Notes under the pieces: generated by a model
What the model was told of the DNA's origin: nothing
What the model saw: the letters and a program-made list of their open reading frames with translations, nothing else
Database searches by the model: none
Program-made: the position numbers and the translations under genes
Assembly: GCF_013155335.1 (NCBI RefSeq)
Contig: NZ_JABJQZ010000007.1
Coordinates: forward strand, 1-64,000
Direction of reading: 5' to 3'
Length of the DNA stretch: 64,000 nt
Source: Nocardioides sp. zg-1230
GTDB lineage: Bacteria > Actinomycetota > Actinomycetes > Propionibacteriales > Nocardioidaceae
Part shown: one piece after another, positions 1 through 10,493 of the stretch
Layout: every line of letters starts with the position of its first letter
Numbering within the stretch: position 1 is the stretch's first letter

Positions 1-47
1 TGATCGCCCGCCGGGGCCCTCGCTGGCGCGACGGACGCCGGGGCGGG

Positions 48-76
48 GGCTGTGGTCCACCGGGTGGACCACAGCC
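48..76. terminator. Hairpin terminator downstream of the VOC gene
   Basis: A perfect 13-bp inverted repeat (GGCTGTGGTCCAC / GTGGACCACAGCC) with a 3-nt CGG loop lies 33 bp beyond the stop of the leftward gene that follows. It has no T-run, as is usual for actinobacterial terminators. It may also serve a rightward gene outside the window. Confidence 0.6.
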
Positions 77-108
77 ACCGCACAGTCGTCGCTGAGTCGC
101 GCCGGGAG

Positions 109-825
109 TCAGGCCGTGTTGACGGCGGAGGTGTCGGCGCAGACGACGCCGCGGTTGCCGTCCTGGTCGGCGACCACGGTCAGCCCGGGTGCGTTGCTGT
201 CGTCCACGACGGTCCCGCCCGCGGCCACGGCTGCCGCGATCCGCTGCCCGGCGACCTCCGGCGCCACGTAGACCTCGACGTGGAAGCGCTGGCGCGAGGA
301 TGTCGGGTCGCCGGGGTCGCTTGAGTCATCGAACCAGAGGTTGGGGACGCGGACCGTGGCGTCGCGGACCTCGTCGCCGGGTGACCCGCGGCCCTGCGAC
401 TCGGCGTCGCCCGTCAGGAGGGCCGCCCACACGGGGGCGACGGCGCCCGGGGCTGCGGTGTCGAGGCCGAGCTCGATCTCGCTGACCGCGGCCGGGTCGG
501 CGGTGAGGCCGAGGTCGGCCGCGACCTCGGTGATGCGGCGCGCGAGGTCGACGTCCTGCTGGGTGACCCACTCGACGACGTGCTCGGTGCCGTCGTCCTC
601 GCGGTAGATCGCTTCGGCGGTGACCAGCTCGAGGTCCACGTGGCACGCGCCGATCACCACGCGCGGGTGGTGGCCGATCGCGTCGCCTGCGTCACCCACC
701 GCGGTGGCGAACCGCGCGCCGGCGCTGAAGCCGTCGGTCAGGTAGCGCGCGTGCAACCCCTGCGCCAGCTTTCGCCACTCGGTCAGGTCGGCCTCGGCGA
801 TCTGCTCGCTCCGCAGCATGTCCAT
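109..825 (-). CDS. VOC-family protein with N-terminal pterin-4a-carbinolamine dehydratase-like domain
   Basis: This 238-aa protein has two parts. Residues about 10-110 resemble pterin-4a-carbinolamine dehydratase (W-x-x-L then a GHHP motif at 51-54 and a DVDLA helix), the fold that dehydrates 4a-hydroxy-tetrahydropterins. Residues about 115-232 look like half of a glyoxalase/bleomycin-resistance (VOC) unit, ending in DQDGNRG-V. Such fusions are recurrent in actinobacteria, but no substrate is established, so the function is open. There is no signal peptide or membrane segment, so it is cytoplasmic. A second ATG lies two codons in, so the exact start is uncertain. It is followed on the same strand by an SRPBCC gene upstream with an 11-bp gap, suggesting co-transcription. 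Confidence 0.75.
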   Translation of the reverse strand: MDMLRSEQIAEADLTEWRKLAQGLHARYLTDGFSAGARFATAVGDAGDAIGHHPRVVIGACHVDLELVTAEAIYREDDGTEHVVEWVTQQDVDLARRITEVAADLGLTADPAAVSEIELGLDTAAPGAVAPVWAALLTGDAESQGRGSPGDEVRDATVRVPNLWFDDSSDPGDPTSSRQRFHVEVYVAPEVAGQRIAAAVAAGGTVVDDSNAPGLTVVADQDGNRGVVCADTSAVNTA

Positions 826-836
826 GCTCCGCGAGC

Positions 837-1637
837 CTAGTCGTCGAGGGAGAACCCGAGCGCGTCAGCGAACCGTCGCGGGTCGGCGACGGCGAGCGTG
901 GCGCCGGGATGGGTGATGGTGCCGGTGGGGTCGATCGCCGGGACAGGCTCGTGGAAGGTCAGGCATAGCGCGCGGTCTCCGTTGGTCGTGAACGAGACGC
1001 CCCGGTCGGTCAGCGACAGGTGCGGCGGACCGGCGGTCCGGTGCCACGCGAAGCCGCCCGTGAGCTCGACGGAGGAGATGTTGGCGCGCGGCGTGGCCAG
1101 GCGCCACGGCCCGTAGCGCACGAACAACCAGTCCGGCCCCACCTCCGCCGTGGTCGTCGCGGGAGTGATGCCGAACGCCCGCGCCGGGGCGAGGTAGTTC
1201 GGGGCGAAGGCGAAGTCGAACGTCTCCACCGCGACCGGAGCGCCCTCTCCGCCGGGCTCACGCACGAGACCCCGCAGCGCCATGCCCGCCGGGACGCGAT
1301 AGGGCTGCAGCACGGCGGCGGCCGGAGCAGGCACCCGGACCAGGGCGCGGCTGCCACCGCCCGGCGCGGGCAGGACGTGGTGGTCCATCGACACCGCCGC
1401 CGGACCCCGGCCTGCGCGCCAGGTCCACGACCGCAGCGCGGGGTCGACCCGGGTGACCTCGAAGTCGACGGCGACCCCGGCAGGGCCGTGGACCCGTCCG
1501 GTCGTGCCGACGGCCAGGACGTCGTCGGAGGCCTCGACGTCGCGGATGAGGGGTGCCCACGACGACCAGGTCGCGGGCGTGGTGAAGCACCGCCACGCCT
1601 CGTCGGCGGTGGCGGGACCGTGGGCGTCGACCAGCAC
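837..1637 (-). CDS. SRPBCC-family (polyketide cyclase/START-like) protein
   Basis: This 266-aa protein starts at a GTG. The first about 140 residues carry the SRPBCC pattern: an amphipathic N-terminal strand, A-x-x-A-W-x-x-F-x-x-P-x-x-W-x-x-W, then G-T-x-G-R-V and F-E-V-T, as seen in START-like ligand-binding proteins. The second half (about 140-266) is another beta-rich module (LFVRYGPWRLATP, ISSVELTG, LCLTFHEPVP) that I do not recognise as a named domain. It probably binds a hydrophobic small ligand; no catalytic residues can be assigned. It sits between the VOC gene and a PPOX-fold gene, all leftward and closely spaced (11 and 12 bp), so the three may form one transcript. Confidence 0.65.
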   Translation of the reverse strand: MLVDAHGPATADEAWRCFTTPATWSSWAPLIRDVEASDDVLAVGTTGRVHGPAGVAVDFEVTRVDPALRSWTWRAGRGPAAVSMDHHVLPAPGGGSRALVRVPAPAAAVLQPYRVPAGMALRGLVREPGGEGAPVAVETFDFAFAPNYLAPARAFGITPATTTAEVGPDWLFVRYGPWRLATPRANISSVELTGGFAWHRTAGPPHLSLTDRGVSFTTNGDRALCLTFHEPVPAIDPTGTITHPGATLAVADPRRFADALGFSLDD

Positions 1638-1649
1638 GAGGAGCCCCGA

Positions 1650-2132
1650 TCAGAGCGGGACGGTGTCGTTGTCGCCCAGGTCGGGCTTGTCGTCGCTCAG
1701 CAGGCCCTTGGCCATCTGGACGGCGATCGCGACCTTGCCGGGGGACTCCCAGTACTCCGCCGTGTCGCCGTCGATGCGCAGCAGCACGTTGTCGGGGTCG
1801 TCGGGACCACCGGACATGAAGGCGCCGGCGGAGGCGTCCCACAGCTCGCGGAGCTTGGCCCGGTCGTCGCTGACGTGGGCGGTGCCGGTCAGCGAGACCC
1901 AACCGGCCTTGCTGGAGTAGGACACGTTGACCCGCGGGTCGGCCTCGATCGCACGCACCTTGTCGCTGCTGCGCTCGGTGAGGAACCAGGTGGTGCCCGG
2001 GTCCTCGAAGTCCTGGGTGCCCATGGGCGTGGAGACCAGCCGGCCGTCGAGCGACACGTAGGTCAGCACGGCGATGTCGGTCTCCTCCATGATCTCGGCA
2101 ACGGGCGCGGTCCGGTCGTCGTGGGTCCTCAT
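1650..2132 (-). CDS. Pyridoxamine 5'-phosphate oxidase-fold protein (general stress protein 26-like)
   Basis: A 160-aa split-barrel protein. It has the family pattern of a strand reading a substrate-like TPMG motif, W-F-L-T-E-x-S-x-K-x-x-x-I, and V-N-V-S-Y followed by W-V-S-L-T-G-T-A, as in FMN- or F420-binding general stress protein 26 homologues. The cofactor cannot be told from sequence alone. The reading frame is open 75 bp further upstream, but that stretch is Arg/Cys/Pro-rich and non-conserved in appearance. The ATG at 2132 (MRTHDD) gives the expected family length, so it was chosen. Likely cytoplasmic. It is first in a leftward group with the SRPBCC and VOC genes and divergent from the UvrA-like gene. 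Confidence 0.8.
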   Translation of the reverse strand: MRTHDDRTAPVAEIMEETDIAVLTYVSLDGRLVSTPMGTQDFEDPGTTWFLTERSSDKVRAIEADPRVNVSYSSKAGWVSLTGTAHVSDDRAKLRELWDASAGAFMSGGPDDPDNVLLRIDGDTAEYWESPGKVAIAVQMAKGLLSDDKPDLGDNDTVPL

Positions 2133-2269
2133 GCCTCGACCCTGACACGGTGGACAAACCTTGCACCCCACCCGAGGGGCGGGGCCGGTCACAGCAGCGG
2201 CGCGCAAGGCGTCGTACTGGCAGGATTGCTCCCGCCACGGGAGGCCAGATCACAGGGGAGACACACGCC

Positions 2270-4632
<2,363 letters not shown>

Positions 4633-4633
<1 letters not shown>

Positions 4634-5325
4634 TGCTGCTCCTCCACGGGCTCGGCGCCACGGGCGGGGTCTGGCGCGGCGTCGAGGCGATCACACCGGC
4701 GACCGCACTCGACCTGCCCGGCCACGGCGCAGCGGCCTGGGCGTCGTCGTACACCTTCACCGGCCATGCCCAGGCGGTGCTGCCGCTGCTGGAGGCCTTC
4801 GACAGCCCCGTGCCCGTCGTCGGGCACTCGATGGGCGGCGTGGTGGCACTCGAGCTCGCGGTGCTGGCTCCCGAGCGGGTCTCACGCGTGGTCGGGCTCG
4901 GGATCAAGGTCGCCTGGCCGCCGGAGGACGCAGCCCGCGCGCTGGCGATGGCGCAGCGGCCGGCGGCGACGTACGACACCCGGGCGGAGGCGGTCGAGCG
5001 CTTCCTCCGGGTCTCCGGGCTGGCCGGGCTCGTGGCTCCCGACGACCCGATGGTCGAGGGTGCCGTCGTCGACCGCGCGGCGATGGGGGAGGGGAGTGGC
5101 TGGCGACTCGCACAGGACCCGCGCACGTTCGGCGTCGGCGTGCCCGACATTGCGGGGCTCCTCGCGGCCGCCGGGTGCCCCGTGGTGCTCGCACGCGGCG
5201 AGCACGACCCGATGGTCGGCCACGAGCAGCTCGCCGAGCTGGCGGGCGACGCGGTCACGCTGCCCGGGCTGGGCCACAACGCGCACGTCGAGGACCCGGC
5301 AGCCGTACTGGCGCTCCTGACCTGA
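4633..5325 (+). CDS. Alpha/beta-fold hydrolase
   Basis: A 230-aa hydrolase with a short N-terminus starting directly at the LHGLG oxyanion strand. The nucleophile elbow is GHSMGG, the acid lies in the strand preceding HDPMVG, and the catalytic histidine is in GLGHNAH-VEDP. This is a complete Ser-Asp-His triad of an esterase or peptidase-like alpha/beta hydrolase; the substrate is unknown. Its ATG shares the A of the upstream TGA, indicating coupling to the UvrA-like gene. No signal peptide, so cytoplasmic. It converges on the Nei/Fpg gene with only 2 bp between stops. Confidence 0.85.
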
Positions 5326-5327
5326 GG

Positions 5328-6119
5328 TCAGGCCTGGCACACCGGGCACCAGAAGAGGCGCCGCGCAGCGACCTGGGTGTCCTGGACCGGGGTCCCACAG
5401 ATCCGACACGGCAGGCCGGCGCGCCCGTAGACGTAGTGGGCGTCGACCCGGCGCGGGCGGCCGGCCGGGCGCTCCCGGTCCTCCGGCAAGGTTGTGACGA
5501 TCCGACCGGCACGGACACCAGCGCGCAGCAGCACCACGAGGTCGTCCCACAGGGCGTGCAGCACCGCCGCGTCGTGGAGCCGGCCCGGACGCAACGGGTC
5601 GAGCCGCTGCCGGAACAGCACCTCGGCGCGGTAGACGTTGCCGACACCGGCCACGACCGACTGGTCCATGAGCAGGGTGGCGATCGGGGCCCGGCTGCGC
5701 AGCACGCGGTCCACGAAAGCCTGGACGTCGGGCCCCCTCCGCAGCGGGTCGGGGCCGAGCCGGGCGAGCACCGTCCTGCGCTCGGTGTCGGTGAGCACCT
5801 CGCACGCAGTCGGACCGCGCAGCTCCAGCCAGTGACCGCCCCCGACGAGCCGGAGCCGCAGGGCACCACGCGCCGCCGGCGCCGGGAGGGTGCCGTCGCG
5901 GAACTTGCCGTAGAGGCCGAGGTGCACGTGCAGCCACAGGTCGCCGTAGCGGTGGAACAGGTGCTTGCCCCACGCGTCGGTGGCGGCGAGCAGGCGGCCG
6001 TCGAGGAGCCGGGCGCCGTCCTCGAAGCGGCCCTGGGGGCTGTCGGCGGACACGTGCTGCCCGACCAGCAGCCGCGCATGGCGGCGCGCGAGGCGGTGGA
6101 TGGTGTGTCCCTCTGGCAC
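5328..6119 (-). CDS. nei: Fpg/Nei family DNA glycosylase (endonuclease VIII-like)
   Basis: A 263-aa bifunctional base-excision repair glycosylase/AP lyase. Starting at the GTG at 6119 gives the mature N-terminus PEG, with the catalytic proline and the adjacent glutamate required by the family; any upstream start would bury them. The H2TH region includes VAGVGNVYRAEVLF, and a C-terminal zinc finger CxxC-x16-CxxC is present (CRIC...CPVC). The sequence PEGHTIHR fits the actinobacterial Nei2-type subfamily better than Fpg. It removes oxidised bases from DNA. It is divergent from mmuM, with 74 bp between the starts. Confidence 0.92.
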   Translation of the reverse strand: MPEGHTIHRLARRHARLLVGQHVSADSPQGRFEDGARLLDGRLLAATDAWGKHLFHRYGDLWLHVHLGLYGKFRDGTLPAPAARGALRLRLVGGGHWLELRGPTACEVLTDTERRTVLARLGPDPLRRGPDVQAFVDRVLRSRAPIATLLMDQSVVAGVGNVYRAEVLFRQRLDPLRPGRLHDAAVLHALWDDLVVLLRAGVRAGRIVTTLPEDRERPAGRPRRVDAHYVYGRAGLPCRICGTPVQDTQVAARRLFWCPVCQA

Positions 6120-6193
6120 GCCCCGATCGTTGCCGACCCGGCCAACCCCGGCGTCGCCCCGACGGGCGGGACCGCACCTGCGAGCATGGGGCC

Positions 6194-7099
6194 ATGACTG
6201 CACGCGACCTGCGAACGACCATCGCCGATCGCCCCGTCGTCCTCGACGGCGGCCTGGCCACGCTGCTCGAGGAGCACGGCCACGACCTGTCGAGCGACCT
6301 CTGGTCCGCCCGCCTGCTGCGCGACGACCCGGCTGCGATCGAGCGGGCCCACCGCGAGTTCTTCGTCGCGGGCGCGGAGGTCGCGACGACGGCGTCCTAC
6401 CAGGTGTCCTTCGAGGGCTTCGGAGCCGAGGGAGCCGACCGCGACGAGGTCGAGCGCCTGCTCCGCCGGAGCGTCGAGCTGGCCGCGGCCGCGCGCGACG
6501 ACGTGGCCCCCGACGGCTGGGTGGCCGCCTCGGTCGGACCGTACGGCGCCGTGCTGGCCGACGGCTCGGAGTACCGCGGCGACTACGACCTCGACGTGGC
6601 CGGTCTGCGAGCCTTCCACCGACCGCGGCTCGACGTCCTCGCCTCGACCGTCGGTGAACACGCCGACGTCCTGGCGGTCGAGACCATCCCGTGCCTGGCC
6701 GAGGTGGAGGCCGTGCTCGCCGAGCTCGACGGCAGCGGCGTGCCCGCGTGGCTGTCGCTGTCGACGGCCGACGGGCTCACCCGCGCCGGCGAGCCGATCG
6801 GGGAGGCGTTCGCGATGGCCGCCGACGTCGCCGAGGTCATCGCCGTCGGCGTCAACTGCACGTCGCCCGCCGATGCCGGCACCGCCGTGCCCGTCGCCGG
6901 GGCGCACGGCCCCGCCGTGGTCTACCCCAACTCGGGTCAGGGCTGGAACGCCGTGACGCGGGCGTGGGAGGGACGCTCGGCGTTCGACCCGGCCGACGTC
7001 GCGGCCTGGGTGGACGCGGGCGCCCGACTCGTCGGCGGCTGCTGCCGCGTCGGCACCGCCGACATCACCGCGATTCGCACCGCGCTCACCCGCTCGTGA
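6194..7099 (+). CDS. mmuM: Homocysteine S-methyltransferase
   Basis: A 301-aa TIM-barrel enzyme of the Pfam S-methyl_trans family. It has LDGGLATLLE near the N-terminus and the three zinc-binding cysteines, C222 in GVNCTSP and the pair C283-C284 in GGCCRVG. Such enzymes transfer the methyl of S-methylmethionine (or of S-adenosylmethionine) to homocysteine, giving methionine. The length is typical of MmuM. Its 3' end overlaps that of helR on the other strand by 14 bp. Confidence 0.9.
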   Translation: MTARDLRTTIADRPVVLDGGLATLLEEHGHDLSSDLWSARLLRDDPAAIERAHREFFVAGAEVATTASYQVSFEGFGAEGADRDEVERLLRRSVELAAAARDDVAPDGWVAASVGPYGAVLADGSEYRGDYDLDVAGLRAFHRPRLDVLASTVGEHADVLAVETIPCLAEVEAVLAELDGSGVPAWLSLSTADGLTRAGEPIGEAFAMAADVAEVIAVGVNCTSPADAGTAVPVAGAHGPAVVYPNSGQGWNAVTRAWEGRSAFDPADVAAWVDAGARLVGGCCRVGTADITAIRTALTRS

Positions 7100-9281
7100 G
7101 CACGACCAGCCGCTGGGTGGCCCGCGTCATCGCGACGTAGCGGTCCACCGCTCCGGCGATCCCGTCACCGAAGCGCTCGGGGTCGACGAGCACCACCAGG
7201 TCGAACTCGAGGCCCTTGACCAGCTCGGGGGACAGCGAGCGGACGCGCGCCGTGTCGGCGTACGTCGGGTCGCCCACCACGACTGCCGTGCCCTCGGCGT
7301 GCTCGGCCAGCCACGCCCCGATGATGGTGTCGCGCTCGGCGACCGGGGCGTGCAGCACCGGGATGCCGCTCTCGCGGACCGACGTGGGCACGTTGGCCTC
7401 CGGCAGAGCCGCGCGGATCACGGGCTCGGCCTCGGCCATCACCTCGGCCGGGGTGCGGTAGTTCACCGTCAGGGGCGCGACCGTGACGTCCGCGAGACCG
7501 ACGCGCGCCAGCCGCTCGGTCCACGACTCCGCGAAGCCGTGACGCGCCTGCGCCCGGTCACCGACGACGGTAAGGCTGCGCGAGGGACAGCGCCGCAGCA
7601 GCATCGCCCACTCGGCGTCGCTGAGCTCCTGCGCCTCGTCGACGACGACGTGCGCGAACGGCCCGGCCAACAGGTCGACGTCCGACGTGGGGAGTGCAGC
7701 GTCGTCGACCAGCGCGGTCTGCAGGTCGTCGTGGACGAGCATCGAGACCAGGCCGTCGCCGAGCGCGTCGGCGTCCGTCTCCCGCGCTGTGGTGCGCAGG
7801 TCGTCGATGACCTCGCCCACCCGGGCGCGCTCGCGGGCCTCGGCGGCCTGCGTACGACGCCTGCGCCGCGAGGCCTCGGGGTCGCCGAGCCGCAGCCGAG
7901 CCGCGTCGAGCAACGGCAGGTCGGCGTACGTCCACGCCTCGGCGTCCTCGCGGCGCAGCGCCCGCACCTCGTCGGGCTCGAGCCAGGGGGCGCAGTGGCG
8001 GAGGTAGGCCGGGACCGTCCAGAGGTCGCCGACGAGGTCGGTGTGCTCGATCAGCGGCCAGGCGCGGTCGAAGGTGTCGCGCAGCCCGGCGTGCCGGTCG
8101 AGCACGCGCCGGAGCTCGTCGGGGGAGAGGTCATCGACCACGTCCGCGGCGTTGTCGACGAGGATGGTGAGGACCTCGCCCCACACGTCGTCGCGGGCGA
8201 GGTTGTGCGGCGTTCCGGGGTCGGGGGAGCCGAACGCCTCCGCCCACTCCGCCGGCGTGATCCGCACGTCGCCCCACGCGGTCTCGACGAGGTAGGACTC
8301 GGTGGGCGGCTCCTCGTAGAGAGCGACGGCCGGCTCGACGGCCGCGACCATCCGCAGGTCCGACTTGAGCGCGGCCACCTGGTCGTCGGCCTCCGGTCCC
8401 AGCGCCACCTCGGGCACGAGGTCTCGGACGGTGCACGTCTGCACGCCCTCCTCGCCGAGGCTCGGCAGCACGTCGCCGACGTAGGCGAGGTAGGGCTCGT
8501 GCGGTCCGACGAACAACACCCCGCCGCGCCGGTGCCCCAGCCTCGGATCGGCGTAGAGCAGGTAGGCGGTGCGGTGCAGCGCGACGACGGTCTTGCCGGT
8601 GCCGGGGCCACCGTCGACCACGAGCGCGCCTCGAGACCCGGCCCGGACGATCGCGTCCTGGTCTGCCTGGATGGTGCCGAGCACGTCGCGCATCCGGGGC
8701 GTACGGCTCCCGCCGAGGGTGGCGATGAAGGCGGACTGGTCGTCGAGGGCGGCCGTGTGGGTGAGTCCCTCCTCGGTGAACGCCTCGTCCCAGTAGTCGA
8801 CGATCCTCCCCGCCACCCAGCGGTAGCGCCGCCGGCTGACCAGGCCCAGCGGGTGCGCGTGGGTGGCGGCGAAGAACGGCTCGGCGGCAGGGGAGCGCCA
8901 GTCGACCAGCAGACGGCGACCGTCCGGGTCGGCCAGGCCGAAGCGGCCGACGTACGTCGTGCCGGCGTCCTCGCCCTCGTTGTCTGCGTCGTGGTCGGCG
9001 TGGACGATGCGCCCGAGGCAGAGGTCGAGGTCGTAGCGCCGCAGCGCCCGCAACCGGGAGGTCAGCCGGTGCACCTCCTGGTCGCGCTCGAGGGCCGCCG
9101 TGCCGTGGCGGACCGCAGTCCTCCTGGTCTCGGCCAGGCGCTCCTCGAGATCCGACACCGCGCGCGCCAGACCGTTCGCGATGCGGGTGAAGTGCTCACG
9201 GTCGCGCTCGATCAGGAGCGGGTCGGCCTTGGCGGCGAGGGCGTCGGGGAGAGCGAACGGAAGGGTGTCCTGCGGCGTCAC
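7086..9281 (-). CDS. helR: RNA polymerase recycling motor ATPase HelR (HelD family)
   Basis: A 731-aa superfamily I ATPase. The N-terminal helical arm (about 25-90) would form the antiparallel coiled coil that enters the RNA polymerase secondary channel. It is followed by the HelR/HelD signature YVGRFGLADPDGRRLLVDWRSP, Walker A GGPGTGKT at 224-231, and motifs VVDEAQELSDAEW and VNYR. HelD-type proteins remove RNA polymerase from stalled complexes, and actinobacterial HelR displaces rifamycins and confers tolerance. The start is a GTG at 9281. A rifamycin-associated element lies 23 bp upstream, which supports HelR rather than a UvrD/Rep repair helicase. It is convergent with mmuM, overlapping by 14 bp. 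Confidence 0.93.
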   Translation of the reverse strand: MTPQDTLPFALPDALAAKADPLLIERDREHFTRIANGLARAVSDLEERLAETRRTAVRHGTAALERDQEVHRLTSRLRALRRYDLDLCLGRIVHADHDADNEGEDAGTTYVGRFGLADPDGRRLLVDWRSPAAEPFFAATHAHPLGLVSRRRYRWVAGRIVDYWDEAFTEEGLTHTAALDDQSAFIATLGGSRTPRMRDVLGTIQADQDAIVRAGSRGALVVDGGPGTGKTVVALHRTAYLLYADPRLGHRRGGVLFVGPHEPYLAYVGDVLPSLGEEGVQTCTVRDLVPEVALGPEADDQVAALKSDLRMVAAVEPAVALYEEPPTESYLVETAWGDVRITPAEWAEAFGSPDPGTPHNLARDDVWGEVLTILVDNAADVVDDLSPDELRRVLDRHAGLRDTFDRAWPLIEHTDLVGDLWTVPAYLRHCAPWLEPDEVRALRREDAEAWTYADLPLLDAARLRLGDPEASRRRRRTQAAEARERARVGEVIDDLRTTARETDADALGDGLVSMLVHDDLQTALVDDAALPTSDVDLLAGPFAHVVVDEAQELSDAEWAMLLRRCPSRSLTVVGDRAQARHGFAESWTERLARVGLADVTVAPLTVNYRTPAEVMAEAEPVIRAALPEANVPTSVRESGIPVLHAPVAERDTIIGAWLAEHAEGTAVVVGDPTYADTARVRSLSPELVKGLEFDLVVLVDPERFGDGIAGAVDRYVAMTRATQRLVVLTSG

Positions 9282-9304
9282 GCCGTGCAGTGTGAGGGCT
9301 GCAC

Positions 9305-9324
9305 GGGGCCTTGCGGCAAGCCCC
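9305..9324. promoter_or_regulatory. Rifamycin-associated element (RAE)
   Basis: A near-perfect palindrome, GGGGCCTTGC on the left and GGCAAGCCCC on the right. It matches the known RAE consensus (GGGGCTTGC-G-GCAAGGCCC) in the leftward orientation except at the asymmetric central base. RAEs sit in promoters of rifamycin-inducible resistance genes such as rph, rox and helR. Here it lies between helR (leftward) and the thioesterase gene (rightward). The arm TTGCGG could also serve as a -35 for the rightward promoter. Confidence 0.85.
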
Positions 9325-9345
9325 CGGATGGCCTATACGTTGAGA
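9311..9345 (+). promoter_or_regulatory. Probable promoter for the thioesterase, partly inside the RAE
   Basis: TTGCGG (9311-9316), a 16-bp spacer and TATACG (9333-9338) form a sigma-70-type promoter. Its predicted transcription start falls at or next to the GTG at 9346, so the mRNA may be leaderless, which is common in actinobacteria. The -35 hexamer is part of the RAE palindrome. Confidence 0.45.
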
Positions 9346-9792
9346 GTGGAGGCAGTGCAGGCCGTCGGATCGGTCCCGATCCTGGAGGCCATGGGGATCC
9401 GCGTCGTCGATCTCCGACCCGGCTTCGCAGCGGCCGAGCTGCCGCCCGAGCCCAACGTCAACCACTTCGGTGTCACCTACGCCGGCTCGCTGTTCAGCGT
9501 GGCCGAGATGCTCGGCGGCCTGCTCAGCCTGGCCACCTTCGACCTCGACGACGGCGGCGAGCTCGCCGGCTGCGTGCCGCTCGTCAAGGAGTCGACGATC
9601 CGGTTCCGGCGGCCCGCGCTGGGCGTCGTACGAGCCACGGCGTCGCTGTCCGACGACGAGGTGGCGCGGGTGCGGGCCGACGCCCTGGCTACCGGCAAGG
9701 GGGAGTTCGTGCTCGAGGCGACGCTCACCGACGCGGCCGGGGAGGTCGTGGCCTCCACGGTCGGGACCTACCAGCTCCGACGCCTCGGGTGA
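9346..9792 (+). CDS. PaaI-type/YiiD-C hotdog thioesterase
   Basis: A 148-aa hotdog-fold protein starting at GTG (MEAVQAVGSV); an ATG at 9328 adds six residues. Its pattern NHFGVTYAGSLFSVAEMLGG matches the thioesterase helix with the conserved N-x-x-G and the D/E-bearing helix, followed by two edge strands (IRFRRPALG, EATLTDAAGEVVA). It probably hydrolyses an acyl-CoA or acyl-ACP thioester; the substrate is unknown. Its stop overlaps the start of the LigD-like gene (GTGA), so they share a transcript. The upstream promoter region carries the RAE, raising the chance that the operon responds to rifamycins. Confidence 0.75.
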   Translation: MEAVQAVGSVPILEAMGIRVVDLRPGFAAAELPPEPNVNHFGVTYAGSLFSVAEMLGGLLSLATFDLDDGGELAGCVPLVKESTIRFRRPALGVVRATASLSDDEVARVRADALATGKGEFVLEATLTDAAGEVVASTVGTYQLRRLG

Positions 9793-10151
9793 GCGCGCCG
9801 AGGTTCGTCCTGCACGACCACCGCCGCCCGAGCCCTCACTTCGACCTGCGGCTCGAGGAGGACGGCGTCCTGCGCAGCTGGGCGGTCCCGAAGGGGCTGC
9901 CGGACGACGGCCGCCACGACCGGCTGGCGATCGCCGTGGACGACCACGACCTCGACCACGTCGACTTCGAGGACGAGCACAAGTCGGTCGCCGACACCGG
10001 CACGTGGGAGGAGCACTCGCGCGACGACCGGCGGCTGGTGTTCACGCTGCACGGTCGCGCCGGCTCCCGACGGTTCGCGCTCATCCACACCGGCGGCACG
10101 CAGTGGCTCCTGCACCTGACCAAGGAACAACCGGGCGTCAATGAAAGTTGA
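9789..10151 (+). CDS. LigD 3'-phosphoesterase-like (DNA polymerase ligase N-terminal) protein
   Basis: A 120-aa stand-alone protein. It contains HFDLRLEEDGVLRSWAVPKG, the hallmark of the LigD phosphoesterase domain, which trims 3'-phosphate and ribonucleotide ends in bacterial non-homologous end joining. The downstream stretch DDHDLDHVDFE also fits. The usual IPxGxYGxGxVxxWD segment is degenerate (VADTGTWEEHSRDD), so catalytic activity is uncertain. It starts at GTG 9789, overlapping the thioesterase stop. No ligase or Ku gene is nearby, so it would act on its own or with distant partners. Confidence 0.75.
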   Translation: MSAPRFVLHDHRRPSPHFDLRLEEDGVLRSWAVPKGLPDDGRHDRLAIAVDDHDLDHVDFEDEHKSVADTGTWEEHSRDDRRLVFTLHGRAGSRRFALIHTGGTQWLLHLTKEQPGVNES

Positions 10152-10180
10152 CAGTGGGCGTTGTGTCAACGACAGTTGAC
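10147..10180. promoter_or_regulatory. Palindromic operator upstream of the small HTH gene
   Basis: GTTGACA (10147-10153) and TGTCAAC (10164-10170) form a 7-bp inverted repeat with a 10-bp spacer. GTCAAC (10165-10170) and GTTGAC (10175-10180) form another with a 4-bp spacer. TTGACA also matches a -35 hexamer. The site abuts the HTH start at 10183 and suggests autoregulation. Confidence 0.55.
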
Positions 10181-10182
10181 GC

Positions 10183-10389
10183 ATGAGGACCAGCGTGGAC
10201 ACCGACCCGGGGGAGCCCGACCCGCTCGAGGAGCTCATGCGCATCGCGGGCGCCAAGCAGGAGCTCGCCGCAGCCGAGGCCGTCGCCGTACGACGCGCGC
10301 GCATCCACGGCTTCTCGTGGGCGGAGATCGGCACGATGCTCGGCGTCTCCAAGCAGGCCATGCACAAGAAGTACGGCAAGTTCGCCTGA
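10183..10389 (+). CDS. Small helix-turn-helix protein
   Basis: A 68-aa protein that is mostly one helix followed by an HTH: RIHGFSWAEIGTMLGVSKQAMHKKYGKF, the sigma-region-4-like HTH seen in many actinobacterial regulators, including those fused to Clp-N domains. Residues 15-40 are a charged Ala/Glu helix (LEELMRIAGAKQELAAAEAVAVRRAR) that could dimerise. The start at 10183 follows inverted repeats made of GTTGAC half-sites. A second palindrome with TGACA half-sites lies before the mrp operon just downstream, so it may regulate itself and mrp; this is inference. Confidence 0.7.
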   Translation: MRTSVDTDPGEPDPLEELMRIAGAKQELAAAEAVAVRRARIHGFSWAEIGTMLGVSKQAMHKKYGKFA

Positions 10390-10493
10390 CGCGCACCGCG
10401 TCGTGATGGTGACAGCCCGCGACGTGAAGGCCCGCCCACGGGAAGCACGGTTGAGCGGGCCCCGGAACGGGAGCGTCGGCTTATCGCCGATAA

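Noticed and set aside
5255..6907. Long leftward frame spanning nei and mmuM
   Set aside because: Only shadow coding; nei and mmuM have all catalytic motifs in other frames.
7086..9281. Reading helR as a UvrD/Rep DNA-repair helicase
   Set aside because: The coiled-coil N-terminus, YVGRFGL...DWRSP signature and adjacent RAE fit HelR better.
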